A stretch of DNA of 64,000 bases from an uncultured Bacteroidales bacterium (GCA_946408345.1 CAMJRR010000006.1:1-64000); one strand, 5' to 3'. Positions 7,845-20,847 are shown, counted from the first letter of the stretch. The notes: generated by a model not told the origin, from the letters alone. Numbers and translations are program-made.

Positions 7845-10800
7845 ATGAGGCATACAACGCATATTATGCTTGGCGCTTATGCGGCATCCATGCTGAAGAA
7901 CATCAAGCGTTACATCATCAAGTATGGTGAGGAGGAAGTCAACGGCTATTTCAAGGCTTTTCTGTTTCCGCAACTCAATCTTTCCGTGGAGGCTTGCTTC
8001 CAAAGTGCTGAAATGGTGAAAGCTGATGAAAGCCAATTTGTGGCTGGCATTGACGAAATGTATGAGGTGCAATTGGTTGATTCCTACAAGGTTATTCCCG
8101 ATAGTAGGCACGACTACTTGAAAGGCTTTTTCCGGAAACTATATGATGAGAGTATTACCATCAACCATCCGGGAGATAGCTCTACGATGCATTTATGTTT
8201 GTATGTCCCATTGTATTTGGATGATTATTGGTCGGCAGCGAAAACGTTTTTGGACGCCATAGAAGAGATTCCTCAAAAATACCATGTCGATATGTTTCTC
8301 TTGCCATACGACTTGGCGTTTTTATTTGAAAGACAGGGAGATAGATTGACTGAAAGGGTGGAGGAGTTTGCTGCCACTTCAAAGAAGGTTTTGGGGGAAA
8401 TTCTGCAAGCAAAGAAACAGTTTACCAAGTTGGGCTCATTGATTATGCTTCAGAATTGCAATGCTGATGGTACTTCTTTGGATTTGGATGAAGAATCCTT
8501 TGTGCGTATCGTCAGTGAGTATGCCTTGCTGTCGGTCAAGCATTATCCAGAAATGTTTCAGCCTGCCGCCATGGATCCCAACCGCCCGATACATGCTTTG
8601 GGTCTTTCGGTATTGAGTTTCGACAAGTATTACTTTGTGCAGTATCTGCTTCATCGCGCCTATGTCTATATTTTGGACCGTGAAAACGTATCTCAGTCCG
8701 AGGTGGATGTAAACAAGGTGTCGCAGATTGTTCAAGGGCTGTTGAATCAGAAGGTCAATGTTTTTTCCATGTTCTATGACGAGGAGGTCGCGCCAAGGTT
8801 GAACAACAACTTGGAGCATACGGAAATCATCAGTCAAATCAAGCCTTTGCTGGATGAAAAAATGGCATGGATGACGCAAGAATTCCAGTCTTATATTGTC
8901 GATCCCAGTCTAACGCTTCCTGAGAAGAAAGCCACTTTGGCTCAGTTGTTGGGTGAGGATGACGACTTGCTGACAGGTTATATGTTCAACAAGCGTCAGT
9001 TGGTGATTGATGATTGCAGCCGCGAAGTGCTCGACCTTTTTGTGAATGCCCACAATGCCATTTGCGGCATGGATCCGACTGAAGCAGGAAACGCAGAAGA
9101 GGGGGACATTGAGGTGGAGCGCGTCAAGGAGTATGCTGCGCTTTCTTCGAATGCTGAACCAGTTAGGATGGCAAGTGCTTTGCTTGATGACCTAAAGGCG
9201 ACCAAGGTGACTATGCGTGAGTCGACAAATTATATCCGACAAAAGAGCCTTGAGCTGGAGGGCGTAGACGTGCAACGCAAAGACCATAATGAGAGTTTCA
9301 AGCGATTGACCCATGACGGTTTTGTTTTTGATGGACGCACCTATATTTTACAAGGAGAGACCGAAGAATTTGATTTCGAGGAAGAATATCACCCTATTTC
9401 AACTGTTCCATCTTCTGTGGATTTGCGCAAGGATTTTACGCAGATTAAGGACCAGGGAACGATGGGGGCTTGCACAGCATTTGCGCTTGTCGGCATTTTT
9501 GAGTATATCCTTAAGAAAAACCATCAGCCTGATGTCGACCTCAGTGAGCAGTTCGTGTATTATAATGCAAGAAAAGCAAAAAAATCGTCGAACGTTGATG
9601 CGGGCAGCTCGCTTTCTGGCATCATCAAGACGATGAAGGAGCATGGCGTTTGTCAGGAGCATTTGTTCCCTTACAATCCAGACGTTATTGCGTCCGAACC
9701 ACCAGTGGAGGCATACGATGATGCCCAAACTCGAAAGGTTGTATGTGCGAAGGCCGTCAAGAAGGAATTGCACGACATCAAATCTGCTGTTTCTGAGGGC
9801 TATCCCGTTGCCGTTACTTTGAAGATTTACAATTCTTTCAACCCTCAAAACGGCTTTATCCACATCCCTGAAGAATCGGAAATCAGGGATGGGAAGTTTG
9901 GCTATCACACCATGGTGATTTGCGGTTATAACGACGAGGCGCGCTTTTTTGTGGTTAGGAATTCCTGGGGCCGTGCTTTCGGTGACAAGGGCTATTGTTA
10001 TATTCCATACGGTTACATTGAAGACGAGACCTTGTTGAATGGTACCTGTATCATTACCGAAATCAGCGATACCAAGCTTCAAGTGAAAAACACAGACCAT
10101 AAATCCGTGGTTTCCTTCGATTTGACGGATTCTAATATCAAGTCCGAGATTCTGACTAATTTGATTCGTGAAGAGAAAATAAAGCTCAGTAAGTTGAACA
10201 AGGAATTGACGGAGCGTAGTCGGAAGTTCAACGAATTGTTTCAACAGCTCGGTAACAATGGCACCCGTGAATCACTTTGTGAAGGTACCATCGAGCGTTT
10301 GGATTGGGAGAGCCGGAACCTCACGCGTAAGAAAGACAAACTTCATCAGGAACGTTTGGATGCGCTAAAAGCCTTCGACAAAGAGACGCGTCGAAGAAGA
10401 TGGTGGTTCTATGGAGGTCTTGCTTTGTATGTGCTTAGTTTTGTTTTGATCTGTCTAATCGCCAAGTCATTGTCCCCATTCATCGCTAAACCAAGTCTTT
10501 GGGCACACGGTGTGTTGGCCTTGTCTATTTTGGCGTATTGGTTGATCATGCGCCATCGTAAGCGCGAGCGCCAGGATATGGATTTGGACTACAGGAACCG
10601 ACTGGAGCATTTGGCTCAGGAGATTTCGAATCGGCAAAGGGAGAAAGAGATCACCCATTTGAAGACCCATTTGGCGGGAATGATTATCGACTCCTTATAT
10701 AAATTAGGTAAGAATCTACACACCAAGTACAACGGGATGCGCTCATACGTGGGTAACTTGAAAGTGTGGCGCGAGCAGGAGGACGACTCCTTGAATATGA

Positions 10801-11345
10801 CACCGGTTTTGCATAATCCCTTCCTTACACTCATATCGAATGCCTGTTTGGACAAGTATTTTGAAGACAACAAGGAACAACTTACGGAAGGCCTTGAACT
10901 GAGCAAAATGTTCAAAGACAAATACAATGTACGCGAAGAAGAAGTGGTGAGGTTCAAGAACGACTTGAAGACAAAGCTCATGGCCATGCTCTTCAAGGCT
11001 ATCGAGGGCTTCTCTATTTTCAAATATGTCACTGGCGCTGAGACATATCCGTATGTAGGAGGCGAGTTTACGGATGTTGACGCCCTTCTTCGTCAAATGG
11101 ATTATAAGTCAACGCCTTTTGTGCGGCTTAATGCGGTTCCAGTGGATGCGGAAGGCATCAACTCCCATTGTAAGATGATGCTGCTCAATACCGATTGCAC
11201 TCAAGACCGGAAGAAATGGGAAGATGCTTGTGTTAAGAACTTTACCTTTGCGCCTCAGTTTCAGAAGATAGAGAATCCGTATGCCATTGTTTTACTTCAG
11301 CTAAAAGGTGTTTCAGAAAAAGAAGTCTCGTTTCTGAATGAATAA
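7845..11345 (+). CDS. Large protein with papain-like (C1) protease domain, coiled coil and two membrane helices
   Basis: The 1166 residues divide into four parts. Residues 1-500 are an unrecognised helical region. Residues about 515-755 form a C1A-like cysteine peptidase: oxyanion Gln537 and nucleophile Cys543 in DQGTMGAC, His688 in GYHTMVICGY, and Asn706 in RNSWG. Residues about 765-850 are a charged coiled coil. Two hydrophobic helices follow at about 853-875 and 884-903, then a second coiled coil and a C-terminal domain. The catalytic triad is complete, so it is probably an active protease. It has no signal peptide; both termini and the protease probably face the cytoplasm, joined by a helical hairpin. 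It is the last gene of the operon, 5 bp after the tubulin-like gene. Confidence 0.75.
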   Translation: MRHTTHIMLGAYAASMLKNIKRYIIKYGEEEVNGYFKAFLFPQLNLSVEACFQSAEMVKADESQFVAGIDEMYEVQLVDSYKVIPDSRHDYLKGFFRKLYDESITINHPGDSSTMHLCLYVPLYLDDYWSAAKTFLDAIEEIPQKYHVDMFLLPYDLAFLFERQGDRLTERVEEFAATSKKVLGEILQAKKQFTKLGSLIMLQNCNADGTSLDLDEESFVRIVSEYALLSVKHYPEMFQPAAMDPNRPIHALGLSVLSFDKYYFVQYLLHRAYVYILDRENVSQSEVDVNKVSQIVQGLLNQKVNVFSMFYDEEVAPRLNNNLEHTEIISQIKPLLDEKMAWMTQEFQSYIVDPSLTLPEKKATLAQLLGEDDDLLTGYMFNKRQLVIDDCSREVLDLFVNAHNAICGMDPTEAGNAEEGDIEVERVKEYAALSSNAEPVRMASALLDDLKATKVTMRESTNYIRQKSLELEGVDVQRKDHNESFKRLTHDGFVFDGRTYILQGETEEFDFEEEYHPISTVPSSVDLRKDFTQIKDQGTMGACTAFALVGIFEYILKKNHQPDVDLSEQFVYYNARKAKKSSNVDAGSSLSGIIKTMKEHGVCQEHLFPYNPDVIASEPPVEAYDDAQTRKVVCAKAVKKELHDIKSAVSEGYPVAVTLKIYNSFNPQNGFIHIPEESEIRDGKFGYHTMVICGYNDEARFFVVRNSWGRAFGDKGYCYIPYGYIEDETLLNGTCIITEISDTKLQVKNTDHKSVVSFDLTDSNIKSEILTNLIREEKIKLSKLNKELTERSRKFNELFQQLGNNGTRESLCEGTIERLDWESRNLTRKKDKLHQERLDALKAFDKETRRRRWWFYGGLALYVLSFVLICLIAKSLSPFIAKPSLWAHGVLALSILAYWLIMRHRKRERQDMDLDYRNRLEHLAQEISNRQREKEITHLKTHLAGMIIDSLYKLGKNLHTKYNGMRSYVGNLKVWREQEDDSLNMTPVLHNPFLTLISNACLDKYFEDNKEQLTEGLELSKMFKDKYNVREEEVVRFKNDLKTKLMAMLFKAIEGFSIFKYVTGAETYPYVGGEFTDVDALLRQMDYKSTPFVRLNAVPVDAEGINSHCKMMLLNTDCTQDRKKWEDACVKNFTFAPQFQKIENPYAIVLLQLKGVSEKEVSFLNE

Positions 11346-11348
11346 TAG

Positions 11349-15253
<3,905 letters not shown>

Positions 15254-15254
<1 letters not shown>

Positions 15255-15270
15255 TTTAGAGTTTAGAGTT
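15254..15270. repeat. TTTAGAG heptamer tract (copy 1)
   Basis: TTTAGAG repeated in tandem directly after the GH2 stop codon. The same heptamer tract, or its complement, occurs at 33480-33507 and 56104-56128. Confidence 0.55.
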
Positions 15271-15279
15271 CGGGGGGGC

Positions 15280-15792
15280 GTGACGCCGAGGGTGAGTTAC
15301 AAACAGCGTGTCATGGACTTCCTTGCTAACAATCGGCATCTGCCCGTGTTGGACAAGATTTACAATATGGAGAAACTGGAAGATGCTGATTTCCGCGAGT
15401 TGCAGCGCATCCTTTGGGAAGAGCTGGGCAGCAGGGACGACTACAACCTTTACACCCAAGGCAAGATGTGTGGCGACAATGTGGCCGTACTCATCCGCTC
15501 CTTGATTGGCGTTGACAGGAAGGTGGCCATACAGCGTTTTGGCAGCTTCATCTCGGGCATGGAACTCAACTCAGAACAAGAGGAATTTTTGATGACCGTG
15601 ATCAGTTATGTGTGTGAAAACGGCGATATTACAGAGGAAATCGTGGTGAACGACCCGTCTTTTGATGAGAGGTTAGATGTTTTCAGTGTCTATATGATTC
15701 CCTTGGCAAGATACATCGAAAACATTCATAATGTGGTGATTCCATTGTATCCTGTCAATGAAAACGAGGTGTCAATGGCGGTACATAAGTGA
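15280..15792 (+). pseudogene. C-terminal remnant of a type I restriction enzyme R subunit (hsdR)
   Basis: About 170 residues match only the helical C-terminal domain of type I restriction HsdR proteins (EcoEI_R_C type): SYKQRVMDFLANNRHLPV, then RELQRILWEELG, then IRSLIGVDRKVA, and ending in NVVIPLYPVNENEV. A full HsdR is about 800-1000 residues with nuclease and helicase domains, and none of those is present. No hsdM or hsdS is near. The frame is open without lesions, but no convincing start exists: GTG 15280, or an ATG at 15235 inside the GH2 gene. I read this as a fragment left by recombination, though a stand-alone small protein cannot be ruled out. Confidence 0.7.
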
Positions 15793-16085
15793 TTTGTATA
15801 AGCTGGAGTTTGGATTGAACTGAGTACTCAAGGGACGGATACTACACCCAGATATGCAATGTCGGGCTTTTATAATAAGACGGAGGACAATGATAGGCCG
15901 CAGGCACAGATGCCCGCCATCGCGTCAACCAGAGTCAGCATGACATGGCTGCTGGAGCCACTTTAAACAATCTCTAACCGAACCAATCCGAAGAATCCGA
16001 AATGCTTCGGCAAAAGTTCGGTTCTTTTCGGTTAGAGAAGGAAAAAACAAAAAACAGAACATGCCGCTCATTCGCCATAAATGTA
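15793..16085. other. Intergenic region with an inverted repeat
   Basis: About 290 bp without a recognisable gene. A short open segment near 15830-15964 does not match anything I know. An 11-bp inverted repeat (CTCTAACCGAA at 15972-15982 with its complement at 16027-16037) lies just upstream of the next promoter and could be a regulatory palindrome or the arms of a cruciform. Confidence 0.4.
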
Positions 16086-16093
16086 TATATTTG
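16086..16093 (+). promoter_or_regulatory. -7 box of the aminotransferase promoter (TATATTTG)
   Basis: TAnnTTTG element 10 nt before the ATG at 16104. It shows that the upstream in-frame codon at 16002 is not the start. Confidence 0.65.
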
Positions 16094-16103
16094 CAACACG
16101 AAT

Positions 16104-17372
16104 ATGGATAGACGAGAATTTATTAAAGTCGCTTCAATAGGAGCCTGCGCCGCAGCCTTGCTTCCTTCTGTCGGGGGGGTGGTGACTGGATGTACTCCTC
16201 CTCTCATCAGTGACGGTGACATTGACAGCGGTAAATGGGATTTCGACGAAGTGGTTGACCGCTCAGGAACGTGGAGCATCAAATATGGACGGGCTTCTGA
16301 GGGACAAATTCCCATGTGGATTGCCGATATGGACTATCGGACTGCTCCAGCTGTGTCATCAGCTATGAAAGAGCGGCTGAACCGTGACGTGTTGGGCTAT
16401 ACTTTTACACCGGATGAGTTCTACCAAAGCATCATACTTTGGGAGAAGGAAATGTATGGTTGGCAGGTGGATAAGGAGTGGGTCTCATACTGTCCAGGCG
16501 TCATCACATCCATCAACCAGGCTTACCTCACCTTTACTAATCCTGGAGATGGCATTGTCGTCATGCCACCCGTTTACAACCTTTTCAGAATGTACGCTGA
16601 AAGGCTGGGCCGTCAGGTCATCGACAACCCTTTACTTTTCGACGGCGAACATTATCAGGTGGATTTTGACGGACTGGAAAAGACGCTCTCCCGTAAGGAT
16701 GCCAAGATTCTTGTCCTTTGTAATCCCCACAATCCCGCTGGCCTTGTCTGGGATCATGATGAGATCAGGCGGATTGCCACCCTATGTCGCAAGAATGGGG
16801 TACTAGTCATCTCGGATGAAATTCATGCAGACCTTACCCTCTATGGTCGCCGACACACTCCGTTTTGTAGTGTCAGCGAGGATGCGGCAGCTATTGGCCT
16901 TGTTTTTGCAGGTCCCACCAAGGCCTTCAATTTGGCTGGTGTGTCAATGACTGCATATTGTGTCATCCCCAATGAGGAACTGAGGAAACCTTTTCAGAAG
17001 CAGCTGAGGGATGCTAAACTTGACGAGGCTCCCATTGCCAGCCTTGTCGCCACCATCGCTGCCTACACAGAAGGGACTCCGTGGCTGCAATCGCTCAAAG
17101 AGTACCTCCAAGGTAATATTCGTGAAGTCGTCGATTTCTTTTCCACAAACGATTTGGGCATCAAGGCCATTCAGCCTCAGGCTTCTTTCCTTGTTTGGTT
17201 GGACTGTCGAGCGATGGGGATTTCGCAGGATGAACTGATGCGATTCTTTTCGGACAAAGGCCTCTTGTTGAGCAACGGGGCTGCTTACGGTCAAGGCGGC
17301 GAAGGATTCGTCCGCATGAACATAGGCTGTCCCCGAAAAATCGTGAAGGCGGCGTTGGAAAGAATCCTATGA
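16104..17372 (+). CDS. PatB/MalY-type PLP C-S lyase or aminotransferase with Tat-like lipoprotein signal
   Basis: The 422-residue fold-type I PLP enzyme resembles MalY/PatB cystathionine beta-lyases: MWIADMDYRTAP, YTFTPDEFYQSI, CNPHNPAG, DEIHADLTLYG, the PLP lysine in GPTKAFNLAG, and a final RMNIGCPR. Unusually, the N-terminus is MDRREFIKVASIGA followed by a hydrophobic stretch and VVTGC. That is a twin-arginine motif plus a lipobox, so the enzyme is probably exported folded with its cofactor and lipid-anchored. Homologues are normally cytoplasmic. The start is fixed by the promoter at 16086-16093. The likely reaction is cleavage of cystathionine or cysteine; an aminotransferase role is the alternative. 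Confidence 0.8.
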   Translation: MDRREFIKVASIGACAAALLPSVGGVVTGCTPPLISDGDIDSGKWDFDEVVDRSGTWSIKYGRASEGQIPMWIADMDYRTAPAVSSAMKERLNRDVLGYTFTPDEFYQSIILWEKEMYGWQVDKEWVSYCPGVITSINQAYLTFTNPGDGIVVMPPVYNLFRMYAERLGRQVIDNPLLFDGEHYQVDFDGLEKTLSRKDAKILVLCNPHNPAGLVWDHDEIRRIATLCRKNGVLVISDEIHADLTLYGRRHTPFCSVSEDAAAIGLVFAGPTKAFNLAGVSMTAYCVIPNEELRKPFQKQLRDAKLDEAPIASLVATIAAYTEGTPWLQSLKEYLQGNIREVVDFFSTNDLGIKAIQPQASFLVWLDCRAMGISQDELMRFFSDKGLLLSNGAAYGQGGEGFVRMNIGCPRKIVKAALERIL

Positions 17373-17439
17373 AATTGCAGCAGTCTGGTATAATAGAGGG
17401 TGACTAAAATTATCCTTATGCTTTACACCGCCATTCGAC

Positions 17440-18546
17440 TTATTCCAACTTTCCTGAGCGTTGAAGGCGAGACTCAAGTGAAGTCTTTGTCGTGGAAAGG
17501 TCAGAGGTGTGAACCTCGGTTTGATGGCCTTCGATGTCGAACTGGAGCGTGGCACCGTCGGCACGTACGTCCATGGTGACCGGAGCACCCATCACGAGAG
17601 GCAGGTTGATGTCGTCGTGTCCAGCAGGGAAGCCGCACATGACGGGAATGTTGTAAGCCGTAAGATAGGAATGGAGCATCGCTTCGACGCTTTCGTATTC
17701 GAACTCGCTGCCGCAGCTTACAAACGATCCAAGGATGACTCCTTTGCAACGGTCGAGTACGCCGTTCATGGCAAGGATGTTGAACTGACGGTCGATGTTG
17801 TGCATCGATTCTCCTACCTCCTCAATAAAGAGGATGATGTCTTCAGCTTGGGTGGCATCGGCTTGAGTGCCGAGGTTGGGAGCGAAGGTGCAAAGGTTGC
17901 CGCCAACTAACACGCCTTTGGCCTGTCCAATGATGTTCTGTGGGTGTGCCGGTAACTCATAACGTGGCACTTGGCCCATCAGCAAGTCGCGCATCAAGGT
18001 GCTGGTAGCATCTGTACCACCGGCAGCAAGAAACGAACTCATTGTTCCGTGTATGCTCATCACATCGGCGCGGCTTTCTAAACCGTGCAGCGTGGTGATG
18101 TCGCTAAAGCCCACAAGCCATTTTGGATTTGCCTTGAAATCGTTGTAGGACAATTGGTTGATGAGCTGAATGGTGCCATATCCGCCACGGTTGCAGATGA
18201 TGGCTTTAACACCGTGTCGGTTGAGAGCCCAACGCAGGTCACTGACACGTTCCTCAATGGTGCCGGCATACTTGCCTTGGTATATCTTGCCCACGTTGGG
18301 ACCAATGATAGGTGTCAGGCCCCAGCTGCGTAACACTTCGGCGGTACGCTCTACGTTCTCCATCGGGGTAAAGTACGATGGCGAGATGAGTGCCACCGTA
18401 TCGCCTTCCATCAGATAGGAGGGTTTCTCACATTGTAGCTTCACTATTCCATTCTCAGGGTCGGTCGTTTCTTTTTTGCATGAGGTTGTAACACCGCAGA
18501 GAATAAGGATGGCGGCGAGCATCCAGCATGTAGTCTGTTTCTTCAT
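17440..18546 (-). CDS. S66 family peptidase lipoprotein (LD-carboxypeptidase/MccF-like)
   Basis: The 368-residue protein has a lipoprotein signal (LILCGVTTSCKKE). An S66 serine-peptidase domain follows: VALISPSYF, the nucleophile Ser in LVGFSDITTLH, the catalytic Glu in ILFIEEVGE, and the His in GFPAGHDDINLPL. Family members cut LD-bonds in peptidoglycan tetrapeptides or detoxify microcin-like aminoacyl nucleotides. The canonical LdcA is cytoplasmic, so a lipid-anchored form suggests work on peptidoglycan fragments in the envelope. It lies downstream of arcA on the same strand with a hairpin between them. Confidence 0.85.
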   Translation of the reverse strand: MKKQTTCWMLAAILILCGVTTSCKKETTDPENGIVKLQCEKPSYLMEGDTVALISPSYFTPMENVERTAEVLRSWGLTPIIGPNVGKIYQGKYAGTIEERVSDLRWALNRHGVKAIICNRGGYGTIQLINQLSYNDFKANPKWLVGFSDITTLHGLESRADVMSIHGTMSSFLAAGGTDATSTLMRDLLMGQVPRYELPAHPQNIIGQAKGVLVGGNLCTFAPNLGTQADATQAEDIILFIEEVGESMHNIDRQFNILAMNGVLDRCKGVILGSFVSCGSEFEYESVEAMLHSYLTAYNIPVMCGFPAGHDDINLPLVMGAPVTMDVRADGATLQFDIEGHQTEVHTSDLSTTKTSLESRLQRSGKLE

Positions 18547-18571
18547 ATTCTTATATGCTAAATTGACAATG

Positions 18572-18601
18572 AAAGGAGTTGCGAACCATCGTAACTCCTT
18601 T
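18572..18601. terminator. Hairpin between arcA and the S66 gene
   Basis: A 9-bp perfect stem (AAAGGAGTT with AACTCCTTT) around a 12-nt loop, downstream of arcA. The U-tract on the minus strand is weak, so this is a possible rather than a certain terminator. Confidence 0.45.
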
Positions 18602-18658
18602 ACTCATTTTTGTCTTGAATATTTCAGGCTCTTTTTTCTATCGTCAAATACCGTTTTC

Positions 18659-19906
18659 TTACCACTCCACAGCCATGCGCTGCACCGGCATAGTCATACA
18701 CCGTGCGCCGCCGCCACCGCGAGCAAGCTCGTTGCCCTCGAAGGCAACAATACATTTCCTGATATTGTTCAGGTTTGCTTTGTTGTTGACCACATCGGCG
18801 GCAGTAATCACATTGAAGCCTGCATTATTCAAGGCTTGCAAAGTGTGTTGGTTGCGCCCATAACCGATGAACTTTCCAGGTTCGAGGCAGAAGAAGTTGC
18901 AGCCGCTATGCCATTGCTCGCGTGAGCCAAAGGTTTCGTCTCCTCCACCGCAATAGATAGGTTCCAAGTCGATACCAAGATCCTTCAGTCCTACAAGTAG
19001 GTCAGGGACTTCGTTGCCGACAGCTTTCTGTCCGTCGATGGTGATATGGAAGGTCTTGTAGGCACTGTTCATGATGACAGGCTTGTACACCATACATTTG
19101 TCCACATCAAGCATAGTGAATACCATATCTAAGTGGATGAATGACTCTGGCTCTAAAGGCAGCTCTTGGAAGATTAGGTGCTTCACACCTGACTTGGTCT
19201 TGAGATGCTCGACCAGAGCCTCTACGCCATGCATATTGGTGCGTGAGCCCAAACCACAAATCACCACATCGTCGCGGATAATTTGTACGTCGCCGCCTTC
19301 AACGGTACCGATGCCGTGGGTATCGTAGTTTAACACCGGATTGATGACCTTGGTTTCAAACAGCGGATGTAAGTTGTAAATGCTGTTCAAAATTATGCAC
19401 TCGCGGGCACGTACCTGTGTAGCCATATTGCAGATCATAATGTTGTCAAACATAGTGAAAGAGGCGTCGCGCATAAAGAACAAGTTAGGCAAGGGAGCCA
19501 AAGCAAAGTGCTCATTATTGATGAAAGTAATGTCATCAAGTTGTACGCCTTCAATGAGTTGACGAGAAAGGTCAGTAGCAGGCAATGACTTCAGATAATC
19601 GGCCAAATAGGCTTTGTTCTCGACCTTGCAAACTCGGTCGACAAGACTCGCTTTGACATTTTCTGATTGCAATATGTCAGTCAGCAAATCGCCAATCTCG
19701 TGGACTTGTGCTGCTTTTTGAAGCACCCTTTTGAAGTATCCATATTCTTTTTGAGCGACTTGCATATTTAAGATGTCGCTGAAAAGGAAACTATGTGCAT
19801 TTTCAGGTGTAACTTTTTCCAGTTCTGGGCCTGGAGTATGTACGAGAACGTGTTGGAGTTTTCCAATTTCCGAATTTACGCTAACGTTGATTCCTTGTGA
19901 ATCCAT
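18659..19906 (-). CDS. arcA: Arginine deiminase
   Basis: Arginine deiminase converts L-arginine to citrulline and ammonia, the first step of the arginine dihydrolase pathway. The 415-residue length is typical. Motifs: GKLQHVLVHTPGPELEKV at the N-terminus, FMRDASFTM, GGDVQIIRDD, the catalytic His segment FIHLDMVFTMLD, GGGDETFGSREQW, and the nucleophile Cys in GGGGARCMTMPVQR near the C-terminus. ATG 19906 is preferred over 19915 by similarity of start. A TAATTTTG box at 19964-19971 supplies its promoter. No ornithine carbamoyltransferase or carbamate kinase is nearby. Confidence 0.93.
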   Translation of the reverse strand: MDSQGINVSVNSEIGKLQHVLVHTPGPELEKVTPENAHSFLFSDILNMQVAQKEYGYFKRVLQKAAQVHEIGDLLTDILQSENVKASLVDRVCKVENKAYLADYLKSLPATDLSRQLIEGVQLDDITFINNEHFALAPLPNLFFMRDASFTMFDNIMICNMATQVRARECIILNSIYNLHPLFETKVINPVLNYDTHGIGTVEGGDVQIIRDDVVICGLGSRTNMHGVEALVEHLKTKSGVKHLIFQELPLEPESFIHLDMVFTMLDVDKCMVYKPVIMNSAYKTFHITIDGQKAVGNEVPDLLVGLKDLGIDLEPIYCGGGDETFGSREQWHSGCNFFCLEPGKFIGYGRNQHTLQALNNAGFNVITAADVVNNKANLNNIRKCIVAFEGNELARGGGGARCMTMPVQRMAVEW

Positions 19907-19963
19907 AAAAACCATTTTGGTGAAACAATAGGAGCAGGAATGTTATTCGCTCCAAAGATGGTG

Positions 19964-19971
19964 CAAAATTA
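19964..19971 (-). promoter_or_regulatory. -7 box of arcA promoter (TAATTTTG)
   Basis: Minus-strand TAnnTTTG element about 58 nt before the arcA start, in the spacer to aat. Confidence 0.55.
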
Positions 19972-20046
19972 TGAAAAATCTCGGAAAACCCAATGAAAAA
20001 AGTGAAAATCCAGCCACATTATTCAATCTATCCATCCAATCTGCTG

Positions 20047-20829
20047 TCAATCATCGGATAAAGCTATATCCTCGTCCATATTGTAGGCTCTAAACTGTAG
20101 CTTTTCTGGCTGCTGGATGTTGAGGTACATTTCCTCTGTTTTGCCTGTACCCCAGTTGCCCGTTTTTGTGGGTTCGGCAGTTAACACTTTGAGCTCTTCA
20201 AGGAATTCTTTTCGGGGGATGGTGTGGGCCCCAAGACTTTTAAGATGCTCTGTTTCTTGCTGGCAATCAATGAGTTTGAAATTATTCGCTTGCAAGAATT
20301 GGTGCAAATGATAAAACGCAATTTTTGACGCATCGGTCACGGTGTGAAACATTGACTCTCCAAAAAATACTTTGCCTATGCCAATCCCATAAAGTCCCCC
20401 GACTAGCTTGCCGTCCTGATAGCTTTCAAAGGAATGGGCGATGCCTAACTTATGCAATTCGCAATAGGCGTCTACCATTTCGTCTTGAATCCAAGTGCCG
20501 TCTTGGCCTTTGCGCGGGGTTTCGGCGCAATGCAGCATAACTTCGCGAAAGTTGGCATCAATCCGTACATCAAACTTTCCTGCTTTAAGAATGTGTTTCA
20601 GTGACTTGCTCACTTTCATCTCACCAGGGCGTATAATGAGTCTTGGGTCGAGCGACCACCAAAGAAAGGGCTCGTCTTCGTTGTACCAGGGGAAGATGCC
20701 GTTGGCGTAGGCCACGATGAGTCGCTGGGGCGAGAGGTCGCCTCCAAAGGCCAACAGCCCTTCGTCGTTGGCACGGTCGGCAGGTGGAAAGAAACAGTCG
20801 TCGTCGTTGAGTTGGTACAAAATGTTCAT
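20047..20829 (-). CDS. aat: Leucyl/phenylalanyl-tRNA--protein transferase
   Basis: Aat adds Leu or Phe from charged tRNA to proteins with N-terminal Arg or Lys, marking them for ClpS/ClpAP degradation. The 260-residue protein shows FFPPADRANDEGLLAFGGDLS, AYANGIFPWYNEDEPFLWWSLDPR, GIAHSFESY, GGLYGIGIGKVFFGESMF, and the C-terminal DCQQETEHLKSLGAHTIPR. ATG 20829 is chosen over 20850 because a TATTTTTG promoter box overlaps the longer start. The C-terminal tail (about 30 residues past the core) is longer than usual and acidic. Confidence 0.93.
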   Translation of the reverse strand: MNILYQLNDDDCFFPPADRANDEGLLAFGGDLSPQRLIVAYANGIFPWYNEDEPFLWWSLDPRLIIRPGEMKVSKSLKHILKAGKFDVRIDANFREVMLHCAETPRKGQDGTWIQDEMVDAYCELHKLGIAHSFESYQDGKLVGGLYGIGIGKVFFGESMFHTVTDASKIAFYHLHQFLQANNFKLIDCQQETEHLKSLGAHTIPRKEFLEELKVLTAEPTKTGNWGTGKTEEMYLNIQQPEKLQFRAYNMDEDIALSDD

Positions 20830-20847
20830 ATCGGTGAAATCGAGGCG

